9,998 nt of DNA, from the NCBI GenBank assembly GCA_015663855.1, contig DQRJ01000039.1:1-9998 (forward strand), in the 5' to 3' direction. Positions 1 through 7,959 of this stretch are shown here, piece by piece. Each line of letters opens with the position of its first letter. The first letter of the stretch is position 1. This DNA comes from Flavobacteriales bacterium (GTDB lineage Bacteria > Bacteroidota > Bacteroidia > Flavobacteriales_D > Sanyastnellaceae). Position numbers and translations under genes: made by a program. The notes beneath the pieces were generated by a model. It did not search any database. It worked only from the letters and a program-made list of their open reading frames with translations, and was not told the origin of the DNA.

Positions 1-2226
1 GGAAACCAGCTAGACGCTCTAGGCGTATGTGGTGGAGATTGTACAGCTGACGCAGATGCTGACGGAATATGTGATGACGTTGATCCTTGTGTAGGTGCTC
101 TAGATGAGTGTGGCGTATGTAACGGACCAGGTGCTATCTACGAATGTGGATGTGCTGACATTCCTGCAGGTGACTGTGATTGTGATGGAAACATTGACGA
201 TGTGATCGGTGTATGTGGTGGAACATGTGTTGCTGACGTAAACGGCAATAACATATGTGATACAGATGAGTATGGATGTACGGATCCTACGAATCCTAAC
301 TATGATCCGACAGCAGCATTTGATGATGGTTCTTGTATAACTGGTGGTTGTACTTTCCCATCTGCTTGTAACTATGATGTAAGTGCTGAATACCAAATCG
401 TAGGATTTTGTGACTTCACTTCATGTGCAGGCTGTACGAATAGTAACGCTTGTAACTATGATGCAACATCTACAATTGATAACGGAACTTGTGTCTTTGC
501 AAGCTTCGGTTACGGATGTGATGGCGTTTGTTTAAACGATGCTGATGGCGATGGTGTTTGTGACGAGTTCGAGGTAGGTGGATGTACTGAATTAGGTAAT
601 CCAAACTTCAACCCATATGCAACTGATGACGATGGTTCATGTTTAACAGGTGGGTGTACTATCCCGTCCGCATGTAACTACGATCCGACAGCAGACTATC
701 TAATTATAGGAGACTGTGATTTCGCAAGTTGCGTAGGATGTATGGACATGTCCGCATGTAACTACGACGCAGGGGCTATGATTTCTGACCTTTCACTATG
801 TCAGTACCCACTGAACATCTTCGTGGATTGCGCTGGAGATTGTAATAACGATTGGGATGCTGACGGAATCTGTGACGAAAATGAGATTCCTGGATGTACC
901 GATCCTACTGCGAGTAACTACAACCCTCAAGCGACGGACGACAATGGAACTTGTCAGCCTGCATTAGTGGGTGGATGTATTTTACCATTCGCTTGTAACT
1001 ACGATCCGGGTGCGAACTTCTACATACCGGGATCTTGTGACTTCGGACCGTGTAGTGGAATGCCGCCATCGGATATGTGTACACAAGCACAGGCTTGTAA
1101 CTATGGTAGTGAGGGTCCGTGTGAGTTTGTTAGCTGTTTGGCATTAGGATGTAACTCATCAGGAGCCTGCAACTACGACGAGGCAGTACAATACAACGAC
1201 GGATCATGCGAGTACCTCAGTTGCTTAGGTTGCAGAAACCCAGTGGCTTGCGACTACGACCCTGAAGCGACAATCGACGGAGCTTGCTACGACTTCAGCT
1301 CATGTGTAGGATGTATGGATGCTAGCGCGGACAACTTCAACCCAGAGGCAACTCAAGGGGGAGCGGTTTGCTTATTCGAAGGATGTACGATTCACGAAGC
1401 TTGTAATTTCGACGCAGCAGCTAACAGCAATGATGGAAGTTGTGAATTCGACACTTGCTCAGGATGTATGAGCGAGAATGCTTGTGACTACAACCCGGAT
1501 GCGTCTCTTTCTGGATCATGTACATTCCCACTTGTAGGGTTTGATTGTGCGGGTGACGGTACGGTACAAGGATGTACCGATACTTGCGCTTGCAACTTCG
1601 AACCATCTGCGAACGCTGAGAACGGGTCTTGTTCATATGGCTGCCTAGGATGTGTGTACCCAACAGCTGACAACTACAATGCTAATGCTTCGAAAGACGA
1701 TGGCACTTGTATCTTCTCAGGCTGTGACGACTCCGATTACGCGAACTACAACCCAGTTGCTAACTCAACAAGTGATTGTAGCCACGCTCCTATTTCTGCC
1801 GACTTCGACGGAGATGGATCAGTTCAGATTTCTGACCTAACCACCTTCCTCCAGGCCTACAGCCAAACCGGCCCTGAGTGGGGCGGAATGGATTGGATTG
1901 TTGAAAGCTGTGAAGTCGCGGCTTACGACGATGCGGATATAATGGCTTGGATTGAAAGCACCGCAGGAATGCCTGAGGAGAACGTTTGTGGGGTCGTAGG
2001 GTGTACTTACCCTGGAGCCATCAACTTCAACCCTAGCGCGAGCGTGGACACTGGAGTTTGTGTGTTTGCCGGCTGTACAGACCCAATAGCTTACAACTAT
2101 GACAGGCTTGCCAGCTATGATAATGGGGCATGTAACTACAGTGTTTGCCCTGACTTCAATGGTGATGGTGAAGTCCAAATCAGTGATCTAATGGACTTCC
2201 TCATCCAATGGGGAAACATTGAGTAA
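1..2226 (+). CDS. Large cysteine-rich secreted repeat protein, 3' part (5' end outside window)
   Basis: The frame is open from base 1, so the gene starts upstream; the first in-frame ATG (202) lies inside the repeats and is not the start. The visible 741 residues begin with cysteine/aspartate-rich calcium-loop-like linkers (DADADGICD, DCDCDGN, CGVC). From about residue 92 there are roughly 19 imperfect units of 20-35 residues with the pattern GC-x(4)-AC-NY-x-P-x-A, closing with DDGSC or a variant. Two EF-hand/dockerin-like half motifs follow: DFDGDGSVQISDL at residues 601-613, and DFNGDGEVQISDLMDFL at 718-734, seven residues before the end. Repeats of this type are common in large secreted proteins of Flavobacteriales; paired cysteines suggest disulfide-stabilised extracellular modules (inference). 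No standard T9SS tail (PNP...IYD..GR) is seen at the C-terminus. The role is unknown; an adhesin or surface-layer function is only a guess. Confidence 0.9.
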   Translation, partial: GNQLDALGVCGGDCTADADADGICDDVDPCVGALDECGVCNGPGAIYECGCADIPAGDCDCDGNIDDVIGVCGGTCVADVNGNNICDTDEYGCTDPTNPNYDPTAAFDDGSCITGGCTFPSACNYDVSAEYQIVGFCDFTSCAGCTNSNACNYDATSTIDNGTCVFASFGYGCDGVCLNDADGDGVCDEFEVGGCTELGNPNFNPYATDDDGSCLTGGCTIPSACNYDPTADYLIIGDCDFASCVGCMDMSACNYDAGAMISDLSLCQYPLNIFVDCAGDCNNDWDADGICDENEIPGCTDPTASNYNPQATDDNGTCQPALVGGCILPFACNYDPGANFYIPGSCDFGPCSGMPPSDMCTQAQACNYGSEGPCEFVSCLALGCNSSGACNYDEAVQYNDGSCEYLSCLGCRNPVACDYDPEATIDGACYDFSSCVGCMDASADNFNPEATQGGAVCLFEGCTIHEACNFDAAANSNDGSCEFDTCSGCMSENACDYNPDASLSGSCTFPLVGFDCAGDGTVQGCTDTCACNFEPSANAENGSCSYGCLGCVYPTADNYNANASKDDGTCIFSGCDDSDYANYNPVANSTSDCSHAPISADFDGDGSVQISDLTTFLQAYSQTGPEWGGMDWIVESCEVAAYDDADIMAWIESTAGMPEENVCGVVGCTYPGAINFNPSASVDTGVCVFAGCTDPIAYNYDRLASYDNGACNYSVCPDFNGDGEVQISDLMDFLIQWGNIE

Positions 2227-2275
2227 AGCTCACTAAACGAAAAATATCGGGGAAAACATCCCGAAATAATAAAGA

Positions 2276-2306
2276 AAGCCCTGCCGTATTGGTGGGGCTT
2301 TTTTTT
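2276..2306 (+). terminator. Intrinsic terminator after the cysteine-rich repeat gene
   Basis: The stem is AAGCCCTGCC (2276-2285) against GGTGGGGCTT (2291-2300), ten pairs including two G-U wobbles, with a 5-nt loop GTATT. A run of eight T residues (2299-2306) begins in the stem, and an A-rich stretch lies 5' of it. It sits 49 bp after the stop codon and separates the repeat gene from the next transcription unit. Confidence 0.85.
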
Positions 2307-2337
2307 GTTTGAATAATTATAGGGATTGTATAGCATA

Positions 2338-2368
2338 TTGGAATAGAACATAAAAAGTTGTACCTTGG
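2338..2368 (+). promoter_or_regulatory. Putative Bacteroidota-type promoter (-33 TTG, -7 TAccTTGG)
   Basis: TTG at 2338-2340 is followed after 20 bp by TACCTTGG (2361-2368). That is one mismatch from the TAnnTTTG -7 box used by the primary sigma factor of Bacteroidota, at the usual spacing. It lies downstream of the terminator and would start transcription shortly before ATG 2389. It also covers the TTG codon at 2365, which argues against that codon being the start of the next gene. Confidence 0.45.
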
Positions 2369-2388
2369 GAATAACTCAAATTATTACT

Positions 2389-3258
2389 ATGGACAGCTTA
2401 ACTAACTTTTTCAAGATGAGATTGCTATTTCTAGCATTAGTTTTCTCTATGATAATCAATGTTTCATCACAAACCGATATTCCAGATGATTTTTCGATTT
2501 CACTAACATATCCTTACAATCCCGAATTTCAAGGCAATGATGTTATCGGAATTGCAGATTTACTTCCTTTTTTCATTGCATACGGGCAAAACTACATACC
2601 TGAAGAAATTACGATTGATGAGTTAGGAGGTATGCCCCTAACACAATTTTTCGGCGACCTATTACAAATAATTGCCGATCAACAAGACGCAATAGACCAG
2701 CTCACCCCCCTCCTATCATATTTAGAGGTTGACACCGTAGAGCACAGCGTAAAAATCGTGGGAGCAAACTTCTTTGTGAGTAACGGAACTGGAAGTACGT
2801 ATGGGGAGGTAAATGGTTTGGGAAATATTATTGTTGGATATAATGAAAAAGAGGGAGGTTATACCGATGGAGATGGTGGGCTTCATGCTCAAGACATTCA
2901 TACAGGTTCGCATAATTTCGTTATCGGGCCAGGTCACACTTATACCTCAATTGGTGGAATAGTTGCTGGTAGAAACAACACTATACTATCATTATCTTCG
3001 AGCGTTTTAGGAGGCCAAGTCAACCTTGCAACCGGTGAGTTCACAACGATTCTTGGTGGTTTAGATAATGAAACATCCGGAGATCTCAGCACTATTTCGG
3101 GTGGACATCTAAATATTTCAGAAGGAAACAGATCTACTGTTGCGGGGGGATTACTTAACTACTCAGCTGGTATAGCGACTTCAATTCTAGGAGGCCAATA
3201 CATGCAAATTTTCGAGCAATACGAAACCGCATCAGGCCAGTATGATATTAATAATTGA
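2389..3258 (+). CDS. Secreted YadA-head-like beta-roll protein with N-terminal half-dockerin-like motif
   Basis: ATG 2389 is chosen (289 aa) because the TTG at 2365 overlaps the putative promoter; ATG 2416 would also give a good signal peptide (MRLLFLALVFSMIINVSSQ). After the signal peptide comes YPYNPEF and then GNDVIGIADLLPFFIAYG (about residues 49-66). This is a degenerate relative of the DFNGDG..SDL..FL motif ending the upstream gene, lacking the first calcium ligands. A short helical or coiled segment (about 88-112) precedes at least five units of the form G-x-x-S-x-(V/I)-x-GG-x-x-N-x-(A/S)-x-G (about 140-285), as in the left-handed parallel beta-roll of YadA-like adhesin heads. There is no chaperone, stalk, membrane anchor or T9SS tail, and the repeats simply stop near the C-terminus. 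It could be a complete small beta-roll protein or a shortened one. The esterase gene follows after 35 bp, so co-transcription is likely. Function unknown; surface or secreted location inferred. Confidence 0.8.
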   Translation: MDSLTNFFKMRLLFLALVFSMIINVSSQTDIPDDFSISLTYPYNPEFQGNDVIGIADLLPFFIAYGQNYIPEEITIDELGGMPLTQFFGDLLQIIADQQDAIDQLTPLLSYLEVDTVEHSVKIVGANFFVSNGTGSTYGEVNGLGNIIVGYNEKEGGYTDGDGGLHAQDIHTGSHNFVIGPGHTYTSIGGIVAGRNNTILSLSSSVLGGQVNLATGEFTTILGGLDNETSGDLSTISGGHLNISEGNRSTVAGGLLNYSAGIATSILGGQYMQIFEQYETASGQYDINN

Positions 3259-3293
3259 TAATTCGTCTATCTTGCTGATTAAATAAAGCCAGC

Positions 3294-4868
3294 ATGAAAT
3301 CCCCCTCAGCAGTATCATTCTTAACAATAGCCCTTTCAACAGTATTTTTATTATTCACTCAGACTTCGCACGCGCAGTGCGAATCAATCTCTGTGCTTAT
3401 CTCCTCTAATACAGGCGAATGGGGTGATGAAATGTCATGGTCAATCATCGGTCCGATTGTAAATATTGATTCTGAGGTAGCGTCATTTCAGGGGACCAGT
3501 GACTACACTCTCACGAATGACACTTTATGCCTTGAGCCGGGATGTTATGCTATCATAATGTTAGACTCTTGGGGTGATGGCTGGAATGGTGGCAGCATCA
3601 GCATAGAGCTGCCTGACTCGACAATTTACTTGAGTATGGATCAAAATTATTTGGAATACCAAACCTTTGAAATCAACTCCTCCCCTGAAAACTGTACATG
3701 GGAATTACCCGGCTGTACTAACCCTACATCAGAAAACTTCATTATCGGAGCGACTATTGATGACGGATCTTGTTTCACTACTGAAATGTTCTATACATCT
3801 GAGGACAACGAGCGCACTTATTTTTTATACACCCCAGAAAACCTCGCTCCTAACTCACCTTTAATGTTCGTTTTGCATGGATATTATGGGGATGCCATGG
3901 GCATGAGCGTTTTCTGTGGCATGAACCAAATTGCAGAAGCTGAAGGGTTTGCCGTATGCTATCCTCAGGGGCTACCAGATAACTTCGGAATAAACCATTG
4001 GAATGCAAACCTCACGGGGACTTCCGATGTTAATGACGTACTATTCCTAACAGAACTTGCCGAATATTTACAAGCAAGTCATGGGTTTAGTGAAGACTGT
4101 ACCTATAGTTGCGGTTATTCGAATGGAGGGTATATGAGCTATACCCTGGCTTGTGAATCTTCCGATGTATTTCGAGGGATAGGATCTGTGGGGGGAACGA
4201 TGAGTGGGTATGATTACGCAAACTGCGCCCCTACCCTCGTCCCAGTAGTACATCTTCACGGAACTAACGATGACGACGTTAGTTATTACGCTACTTCCCC
4301 GAACCCTAATAACCCATGGGTGGGCACTCCGGGAGTCGAAGCAGTCGTTCAACACTGGGCCGACTCTAACAACTGCGAGTCAAGCTCTACCACGACCCTT
4401 CCCGACCTCGACACTAACGACGGCAGCACAGTAGATCTCATCAAACATTTCGACGGCTATGACGGATACCAAGCTTGGCTCTACCGAGTCAACGAAGGCG
4501 AGCACGATTGGTTCGGCGCTTGGGGAAATATGGACATCAATAGCTCAGCCGTGATTTGGTCTTTCCTCAGCCAATTCTGCGGCACCACCATCTCCATCGA
4601 CGAACTCCTCATCGATACCTCCACCCCCAACATATTTACTCTCACGGGGAATTCAATTCATTCTTCCCAGGATATTGAAATCAAAGGTCTTGAAAATTGC
4701 ACCATCCACATATTCGATTCTAACGGTCGCCTGCTCCGCATTCACTCCCTTTTCAAAGACCAAACCACTCACATCTCCCCACCTTGCTCAGGCCTCTACA
4801 CTATAGTCGCTCACACAAAATCGAACGGCAAGGCATCAATGCAAAGTGAAAGGATCGTAGTAAACTGA
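3294..4868 (+). CDS. Secreted PHB-depolymerase/feruloyl-esterase-type serine hydrolase with T9SS-like tail
   Basis: The 524-aa protein starts with a signal peptide ending near SHA-Q (residue 28). Residues 29-134 form a beta-rich module with DSWGDGWNGG (91-100), a motif seen in many secreted Bacteroidota proteins. Residues 140-160 are one copy of the GCT...DDGSC repeat that fills the upstream large gene. The catalytic part (about 165-430) resembles the LpqC/Esterase_PHB family of alpha/beta hydrolases: LHGYYG (194-199) for the oxyanion region, GYSNG with nucleophile Ser276, HGTNDDDV with likely acid Asp326, and GEHDW with likely His404. Members hydrolyse polyester or aryl-ester bonds such as feruloyl or acetyl esters; the substrate here cannot be told. 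Residues about 440-524 (IHIFDSNGRLL ... GLYTIVA ... ERIVV) fit a T9SS type-A sorting domain, although the usual PNP motif is missing. The second half of the gene is richer in C-ending codons than the first. Confidence 0.88.
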   Translation: MKSPSAVSFLTIALSTVFLLFTQTSHAQCESISVLISSNTGEWGDEMSWSIIGPIVNIDSEVASFQGTSDYTLTNDTLCLEPGCYAIIMLDSWGDGWNGGSISIELPDSTIYLSMDQNYLEYQTFEINSSPENCTWELPGCTNPTSENFIIGATIDDGSCFTTEMFYTSEDNERTYFLYTPENLAPNSPLMFVLHGYYGDAMGMSVFCGMNQIAEAEGFAVCYPQGLPDNFGINHWNANLTGTSDVNDVLFLTELAEYLQASHGFSEDCTYSCGYSNGGYMSYTLACESSDVFRGIGSVGGTMSGYDYANCAPTLVPVVHLHGTNDDDVSYYATSPNPNNPWVGTPGVEAVVQHWADSNNCESSSTTTLPDLDTNDGSTVDLIKHFDGYDGYQAWLYRVNEGEHDWFGAWGNMDINSSAVIWSFLSQFCGTTISIDELLIDTSTPNIFTLTGNSIHSSQDIEIKGLENCTIHIFDSNGRLLRIHSLFKDQTTHISPPCSGLYTIVAHTKSNGKASMQSERIVVN

Positions 4869-4873
4869 TTAAG

Positions 4874-4956
4874 CCGATTGTAGAGCTAAGAGGAATTAGA
4901 AAAGTTGATCAAACACCAACGCGAAAAACTCAACAGGAGAGAAAACGCTGTGAATA
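4874..4956 (+). repeat. Dispersed intergenic repeat, copy 1 (gene-tail-like)
   Basis: Bases 4890-4944 match 6077-6131 at 53 of 55 positions without gaps; a shared CCGAT lies upstream (4874-4878). The downstream GAAAaCGCTgTGAA (4941-4954) resembles the end of copy 3. In the frame of the GAG at 4890 it reads EELEKLIK then HQREKLNRRE and runs to a TGA at 4965-4967, but this frame is closed upstream by TAA at 4887-4889, so no gene is intact here. It lies between the esterase stop and the desaturase. Confidence 0.8.
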
Positions 4957-4997
4957 ATAATTCGTGAAATAGTGCTAGAACATTATATTAGCAGATA

Positions 4998-5024
4998 AAC
5001 ACCTTTGAGCTTTAGCGGGGTGTT
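4998..5024 (+). promoter_or_regulatory. Possible leader hairpin or -7 region of the desaturase gene
   Basis: AACACC (4998-5003) pairs with GGTGTT (5019-5024); two more G-U pairs can extend it to eight. It ends 7 bp before ATG 5032. The same stretch includes CACCTTTG (5000-5007), one mismatch from a TAnnTTTG -7 box, but no TTG at the expected -33 position is visible. Promoter, leader structure and chance are all possible. Confidence 0.25.
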
Positions 5025-5031
5025 AACAAAC

Positions 5032-5967
5032 ATGGAACAAGAGTTTTACAAGAGCAACAAGCTAAACAAAGAAAAGATGCATCAGCTTCTACCAAAGAGA
5101 AATCATCCTGCATCGATTCGCTTTTTGATTATGTTTACTCTGTTTTTGGCAACCGCTACTATGGTAGTTCTCTGTTGGGAACAAAGTTGGTGGAAATTTG
5201 CATTGGCTTTATTTGGATTTGGAATAATGGGATGCAGTCTTTTTGCATGCCAACATGAAACTATCCATAATACAGCATTTAAATCAATGAGATTAAACAG
5301 AATCGCAGCATTTGTATGTGGTGTAGGACATTTATATGCCCCTACTGCCTTTAGAGAATTACATTTCACACATCACAGACATACCCACGAACCAGGTAAA
5401 GATCCGGAAATTTCTCTCGGCGCCAAACCATTGCCTTCAATCGTTGCTACTCTGCCAGCTTATATGGGTTGGATTTCGGGGTTTTCTCTATTGATGTTTA
5501 AGCTTATGATGTTATTCTTTGGCGCTCTAGGAATGCCTGATATTATACGCAAGCGCTGGTTTCCTTTTATACGTAATGCAGTAAAAAATCAAATCGCTTT
5601 TGAAAGTGCTGTCACCCTTTGCGTGCATGCCGGTATTGCTACAATGGCTATACTTTTTTATCCTGGCTTCTGGGGTCTTTTTATCGGCCAAGCTGTTTCA
5701 CATTGTCTACTTGCCAGCTATTTGATTATGGAGCACAGTGGCCTGCCTCACAAAGGGACTGTTTTAGAAAAAACTAGAAGCATTAAAACAAACAGCTTCA
5801 TTAAACTTCTAATGTGGAACATGCCTTATCATGCTGAGCATCATGCTTATCCAGGGGTTCCATTTCATGCATTACCAAAATTACACAAAGAAATTTTTAA
5901 TGAACTTGCCCATAAAGAAGAGGGATATATAGATTTTCATTTGAAGGTGATACAGAGTAAAATTTAA
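5032..5967 (+). CDS. Membrane fatty acid desaturase family protein (di-iron, histidine-box type)
   Basis: ATG 5032 is taken as the start (311 aa); an in-frame TTG at 5005 overlaps a -7-box-like sequence. The three histidine clusters of the FA_desaturase superfamily are present in order: HETIH (75-79), HFTHH followed by RHTH (111-119), and HAEHH (267-271) within NMPYHAEHH...VPFHALPKLH. EHSGLPH (234-240) adds further histidines. Hydrophobic stretches lie at about 31-49, 57-73, 140-170 and 195-230. The family inserts double bonds or hydroxyl groups into lipid acyl chains in the cytoplasmic membrane using O2 and a reductant; the histidines bind two irons. The regiospecificity and true substrate (acyl lipid, sphingolipid or carotenoid) cannot be read from the motifs. 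No electron-donor gene is adjacent. Copies of a dispersed repeat lie on both sides. Confidence 0.9.
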   Translation: MEQEFYKSNKLNKEKMHQLLPKRNHPASIRFLIMFTLFLATATMVVLCWEQSWWKFALALFGFGIMGCSLFACQHETIHNTAFKSMRLNRIAAFVCGVGHLYAPTAFRELHFTHHRHTHEPGKDPEISLGAKPLPSIVATLPAYMGWISGFSLLMFKLMMLFFGALGMPDIIRKRWFPFIRNAVKNQIAFESAVTLCVHAGIATMAILFYPGFWGLFIGQAVSHCLLASYLIMEHSGLPHKGTVLEKTRSIKTNSFIKLLMWNMPYHAEHHAYPGVPFHALPKLHKEIFNELAHKEEGYIDFHLKVIQSKI

Positions 5968-6008
5968 GATCATCCACAATTAGACTTTTTGTTCCAAATG
6001 GAAACCCG

Positions 6009-6039
6009 AATTCATTCAAGATTATTGATAAAATGAATT
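6009..6039. repeat. AT-rich inverted repeat between convergent genes
   Basis: AATTCATT (6009-6016) and AATGAATT (6032-6039) are perfect inverted repeats of 8 bp separated by 15 nt. They sit between the desaturase and the convergently oriented FG-GAP gene. The stem is A/T dominated and has no clear T tract, so a terminator role is only a weak possibility. Confidence 0.3.
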
Positions 6040-6062
6040 GGTGGAGAAACGGGGCGGAAAAT

Positions 6063-6131
6063 CCGATACGTTTGAGGAGGAATTAGAAAAGTTGATCAAA
6101 CTTCAACGCGAAAAACTCAACAGGAGAGAAA
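6063..6131 (+). repeat. Dispersed intergenic repeat, copy 2 (gene-tail-like)
   Basis: The core 6077-6131 is 53/55 identical to 4890-4944. Its reading frame is open from 6032 (after a TAA at 6029-6031) through the repeat to a TAA at 6143-6145 and reads ...KSDTFEEELEKLIKLQREKLNRRE... . No convincing start codon or Shine-Dalgarno sequence precedes it, so it looks like a 3' gene remnant rather than a working gene. It ends 4 bp before the stop codon of the opposite-strand FG-GAP gene. Confidence 0.8.
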
Positions 6132-6134
6132 GCC

Positions 6135-7823
6135 TTACCTCTTAATCACCTGAAGGTGCTCGATGTGATTTTCGACACCCACAGACAACACCAACATTCC
6201 CCTCTCTTCGATAGAGCTTAGGTCAATTTGGCCATTGTTCATTGTCTCTTCCAGAAGCAACCTGCCAGAAACATCATACACCCTTACCAGCGAATTACCA
6301 GCAACACCAACCAAATAAACCACGTCCTCACATGGATTCGGAAATGCCCGTATAGGAAGCTTTTTGTCCACATCCCCAACTTCGATCACCAAACTGTTTT
6401 CCCACAAAATCACCAAATCCGCAATCTCATCGATTCCCGTGATGTCCATAACACCATCGTTATTCCTGTCGTGAAAAATAGCACAGCTGCCCGCACCTTG
6501 CGCCTGGTAGGTGATCGGATTTATAAAGTTTCCCGTGCCGTCGTTTTCATATAGAGAATAGTCCACACCCGAGTAATTGCTCGATATCATATCGAGATCA
6601 CCATCGCCATCCAAATCTCCCAGGTCTATTGCTAGTGGGAAAGATCCCGTGGAGAAGTAAGAAGGAGCACCCAATTGCCCAAGGCCATTGCCCATAACAA
6701 CCGACATATTGCTGCCTCCCGCATTCGCGGAAACCACATCCACATGACCATCGCCATTTACGTCACCTACACCTATCATCCATGGATTTGAGTTGACCGT
6801 TACCGAAGATGCTATGGTAAAGTTCCCTTCTCCGTCATTGAGCAATACTATGATTTCGCTACCCGTATACGAACCAATTACAACGTCCATAATACCATCT
6901 TCATTCATATCCGCAGTAGCTGCCGCTGTCTCTTTGTTCGACTCTGCTTCCATGAAATAGGGATCAGCAAAAGTGCCATCCTGCTCATTCATAAAGAAGC
7001 CAACGTTATCCCCGAGCCTGTTCGCAGTCACTATATCTGCCCAACCGTCACAATTCATATCGAGAAGTGTCAATCCTCTAACCCCACCCGAAGACTGATA
7101 AACGGTCTCTGGTCCAAATAAACCTGTTCCGTCTCCCATCAATATGCTCAATTCCGGACCTTGTGTGCTTCCAACCGCCACGTCTATATATCCGTCGTGG
7201 TTAAAATCAGCAGCATGGATTGGAGAAGGTTTGTTCGATCCAGGTAGATCGATAAGCGTGAAATCACCAAAAAAGCCCGTGCTATCGTTGAGCAAAATCC
7301 GCAAGTCTTCAGCATCCTCATTCACAACCGTCAAATCTGAATATCCATCGTCGTTAATATCTCCGGCATATGCACCGTAACACTGTATGAAACCTTCATT
7401 TTCAAGCCTCATTTCTATCACATCTACCAGAAGTAGATCCATGCCGCCAGGCAAGGTGCGAATCCAGAAATTGAAGGCGTAACCATGCTCAACAAATCCT
7501 CCTCCTGTTGCAGCAATGTATTTCGTCGTATTTACCATCACCATTTCTCCAGCGAAAAAAGGTTCGTCGGGGGTGAATTTGATCGTGTTTCCGTCCACAA
7601 TCTCTCTTGTTCCAGCACTAGGCCCAGACCATCTTCCCATGATCTGAAATGTTGCCATGTTGACGGTCACCATGTCAATATCGACATCAAACGTTAGCTC
7701 AATGCTCGTATTTGGATCGGCATTTATTATCTCCCGATCGGGAAAAATATCAGTTACTGTTGGCTGCTGGGCAACAAGAAGCATAGGAATGGCCACCATA
7801 GCCAGGGTGAATAATCGTTTCAT
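6135..7823 (-). CDS. Secreted FG-GAP (VCBS) seven-repeat propeller protein with Ig-like domain and T9SS tail
   Basis: The protein has 562 aa. A signal peptide (MKRLFTLAMVAIPMLLVAQ) gives a clear start. Residues about 20-125 resemble a bacterial Ig-like (SbsA/Big_5) domain: PTVTDIFPDREI...NTSIELTFDVDID, followed by the IKFTP strand. Seven FG-GAP calcium loops follow at near-constant spacing: DINDDGYSD (155), DFNHDGYID (206), DMNCDGWAD (255), DMNEDGIMD (305), DVNGDGHVD (354), DLDGDGDLD (403) and DRNNDGVMD (452). Steps of 49-51 residues and exactly seven loops fit a complete seven-bladed beta-propeller. The C-terminus (FPNPCEDVVYL at 494-504, VRVYDVSGRLL at 513-523, ending HLQVIKR) is a canonical T9SS type-A sorting domain. 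Such proteins are exported to the outside and often anchored to the surface; the ligand is unknown. The stop codon lies beside repeat copy 2 and is convergent with the desaturase. Confidence 0.93.
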   Translation of the reverse strand: MKRLFTLAMVAIPMLLVAQQPTVTDIFPDREIINADPNTSIELTFDVDIDMVTVNMATFQIMGRWSGPSAGTREIVDGNTIKFTPDEPFFAGEMVMVNTTKYIAATGGGFVEHGYAFNFWIRTLPGGMDLLLVDVIEMRLENEGFIQCYGAYAGDINDDGYSDLTVVNEDAEDLRILLNDSTGFFGDFTLIDLPGSNKPSPIHAADFNHDGYIDVAVGSTQGPELSILMGDGTGLFGPETVYQSSGGVRGLTLLDMNCDGWADIVTANRLGDNVGFFMNEQDGTFADPYFMEAESNKETAAATADMNEDGIMDVVIGSYTGSEIIVLLNDGEGNFTIASSVTVNSNPWMIGVGDVNGDGHVDVVSANAGGSNMSVVMGNGLGQLGAPSYFSTGSFPLAIDLGDLDGDGDLDMISSNYSGVDYSLYENDGTGNFINPITYQAQGAGSCAIFHDRNNDGVMDITGIDEIADLVILWENSLVIEVGDVDKKLPIRAFPNPCEDVVYLVGVAGNSLVRVYDVSGRLLLEETMNNGQIDLSSIEERGMLVLSVGVENHIEHLQVIKR

Positions 7824-7959
7824 TTCGCAAAAGTTTAATAGTCTAATTTAGTAGCTGATGACTTCGAATCTGCCAAAAAGCAGGCATTTTTTGTCTAAAG
7901 CAACCGTTCTTCGCTAAAACTCAGGTGAAAAAGCTTCCTTTTTTCAATAATTCCAGAAG

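Noticed and set aside
100..2351. Several minus-strand and alternative-frame open frames inside the cysteine-rich gene
   Set aside because: They are shadows produced by the strong codon bias and repeats of the real gene; their Cys/His/Ser/Thr-rich content has no domain logic or start signals.
6228..7851. Plus-strand open frames opposite the FG-GAP protein gene
   Set aside because: They lie antisense to a gene with full domain support and show no recognisable protein features.
7869..7893. TGCC...GGCA followed by six T residues, as a terminator
   Set aside because: The stem is only four pairs with an eight-base loop, and no plus-strand gene ends there for it to terminate.
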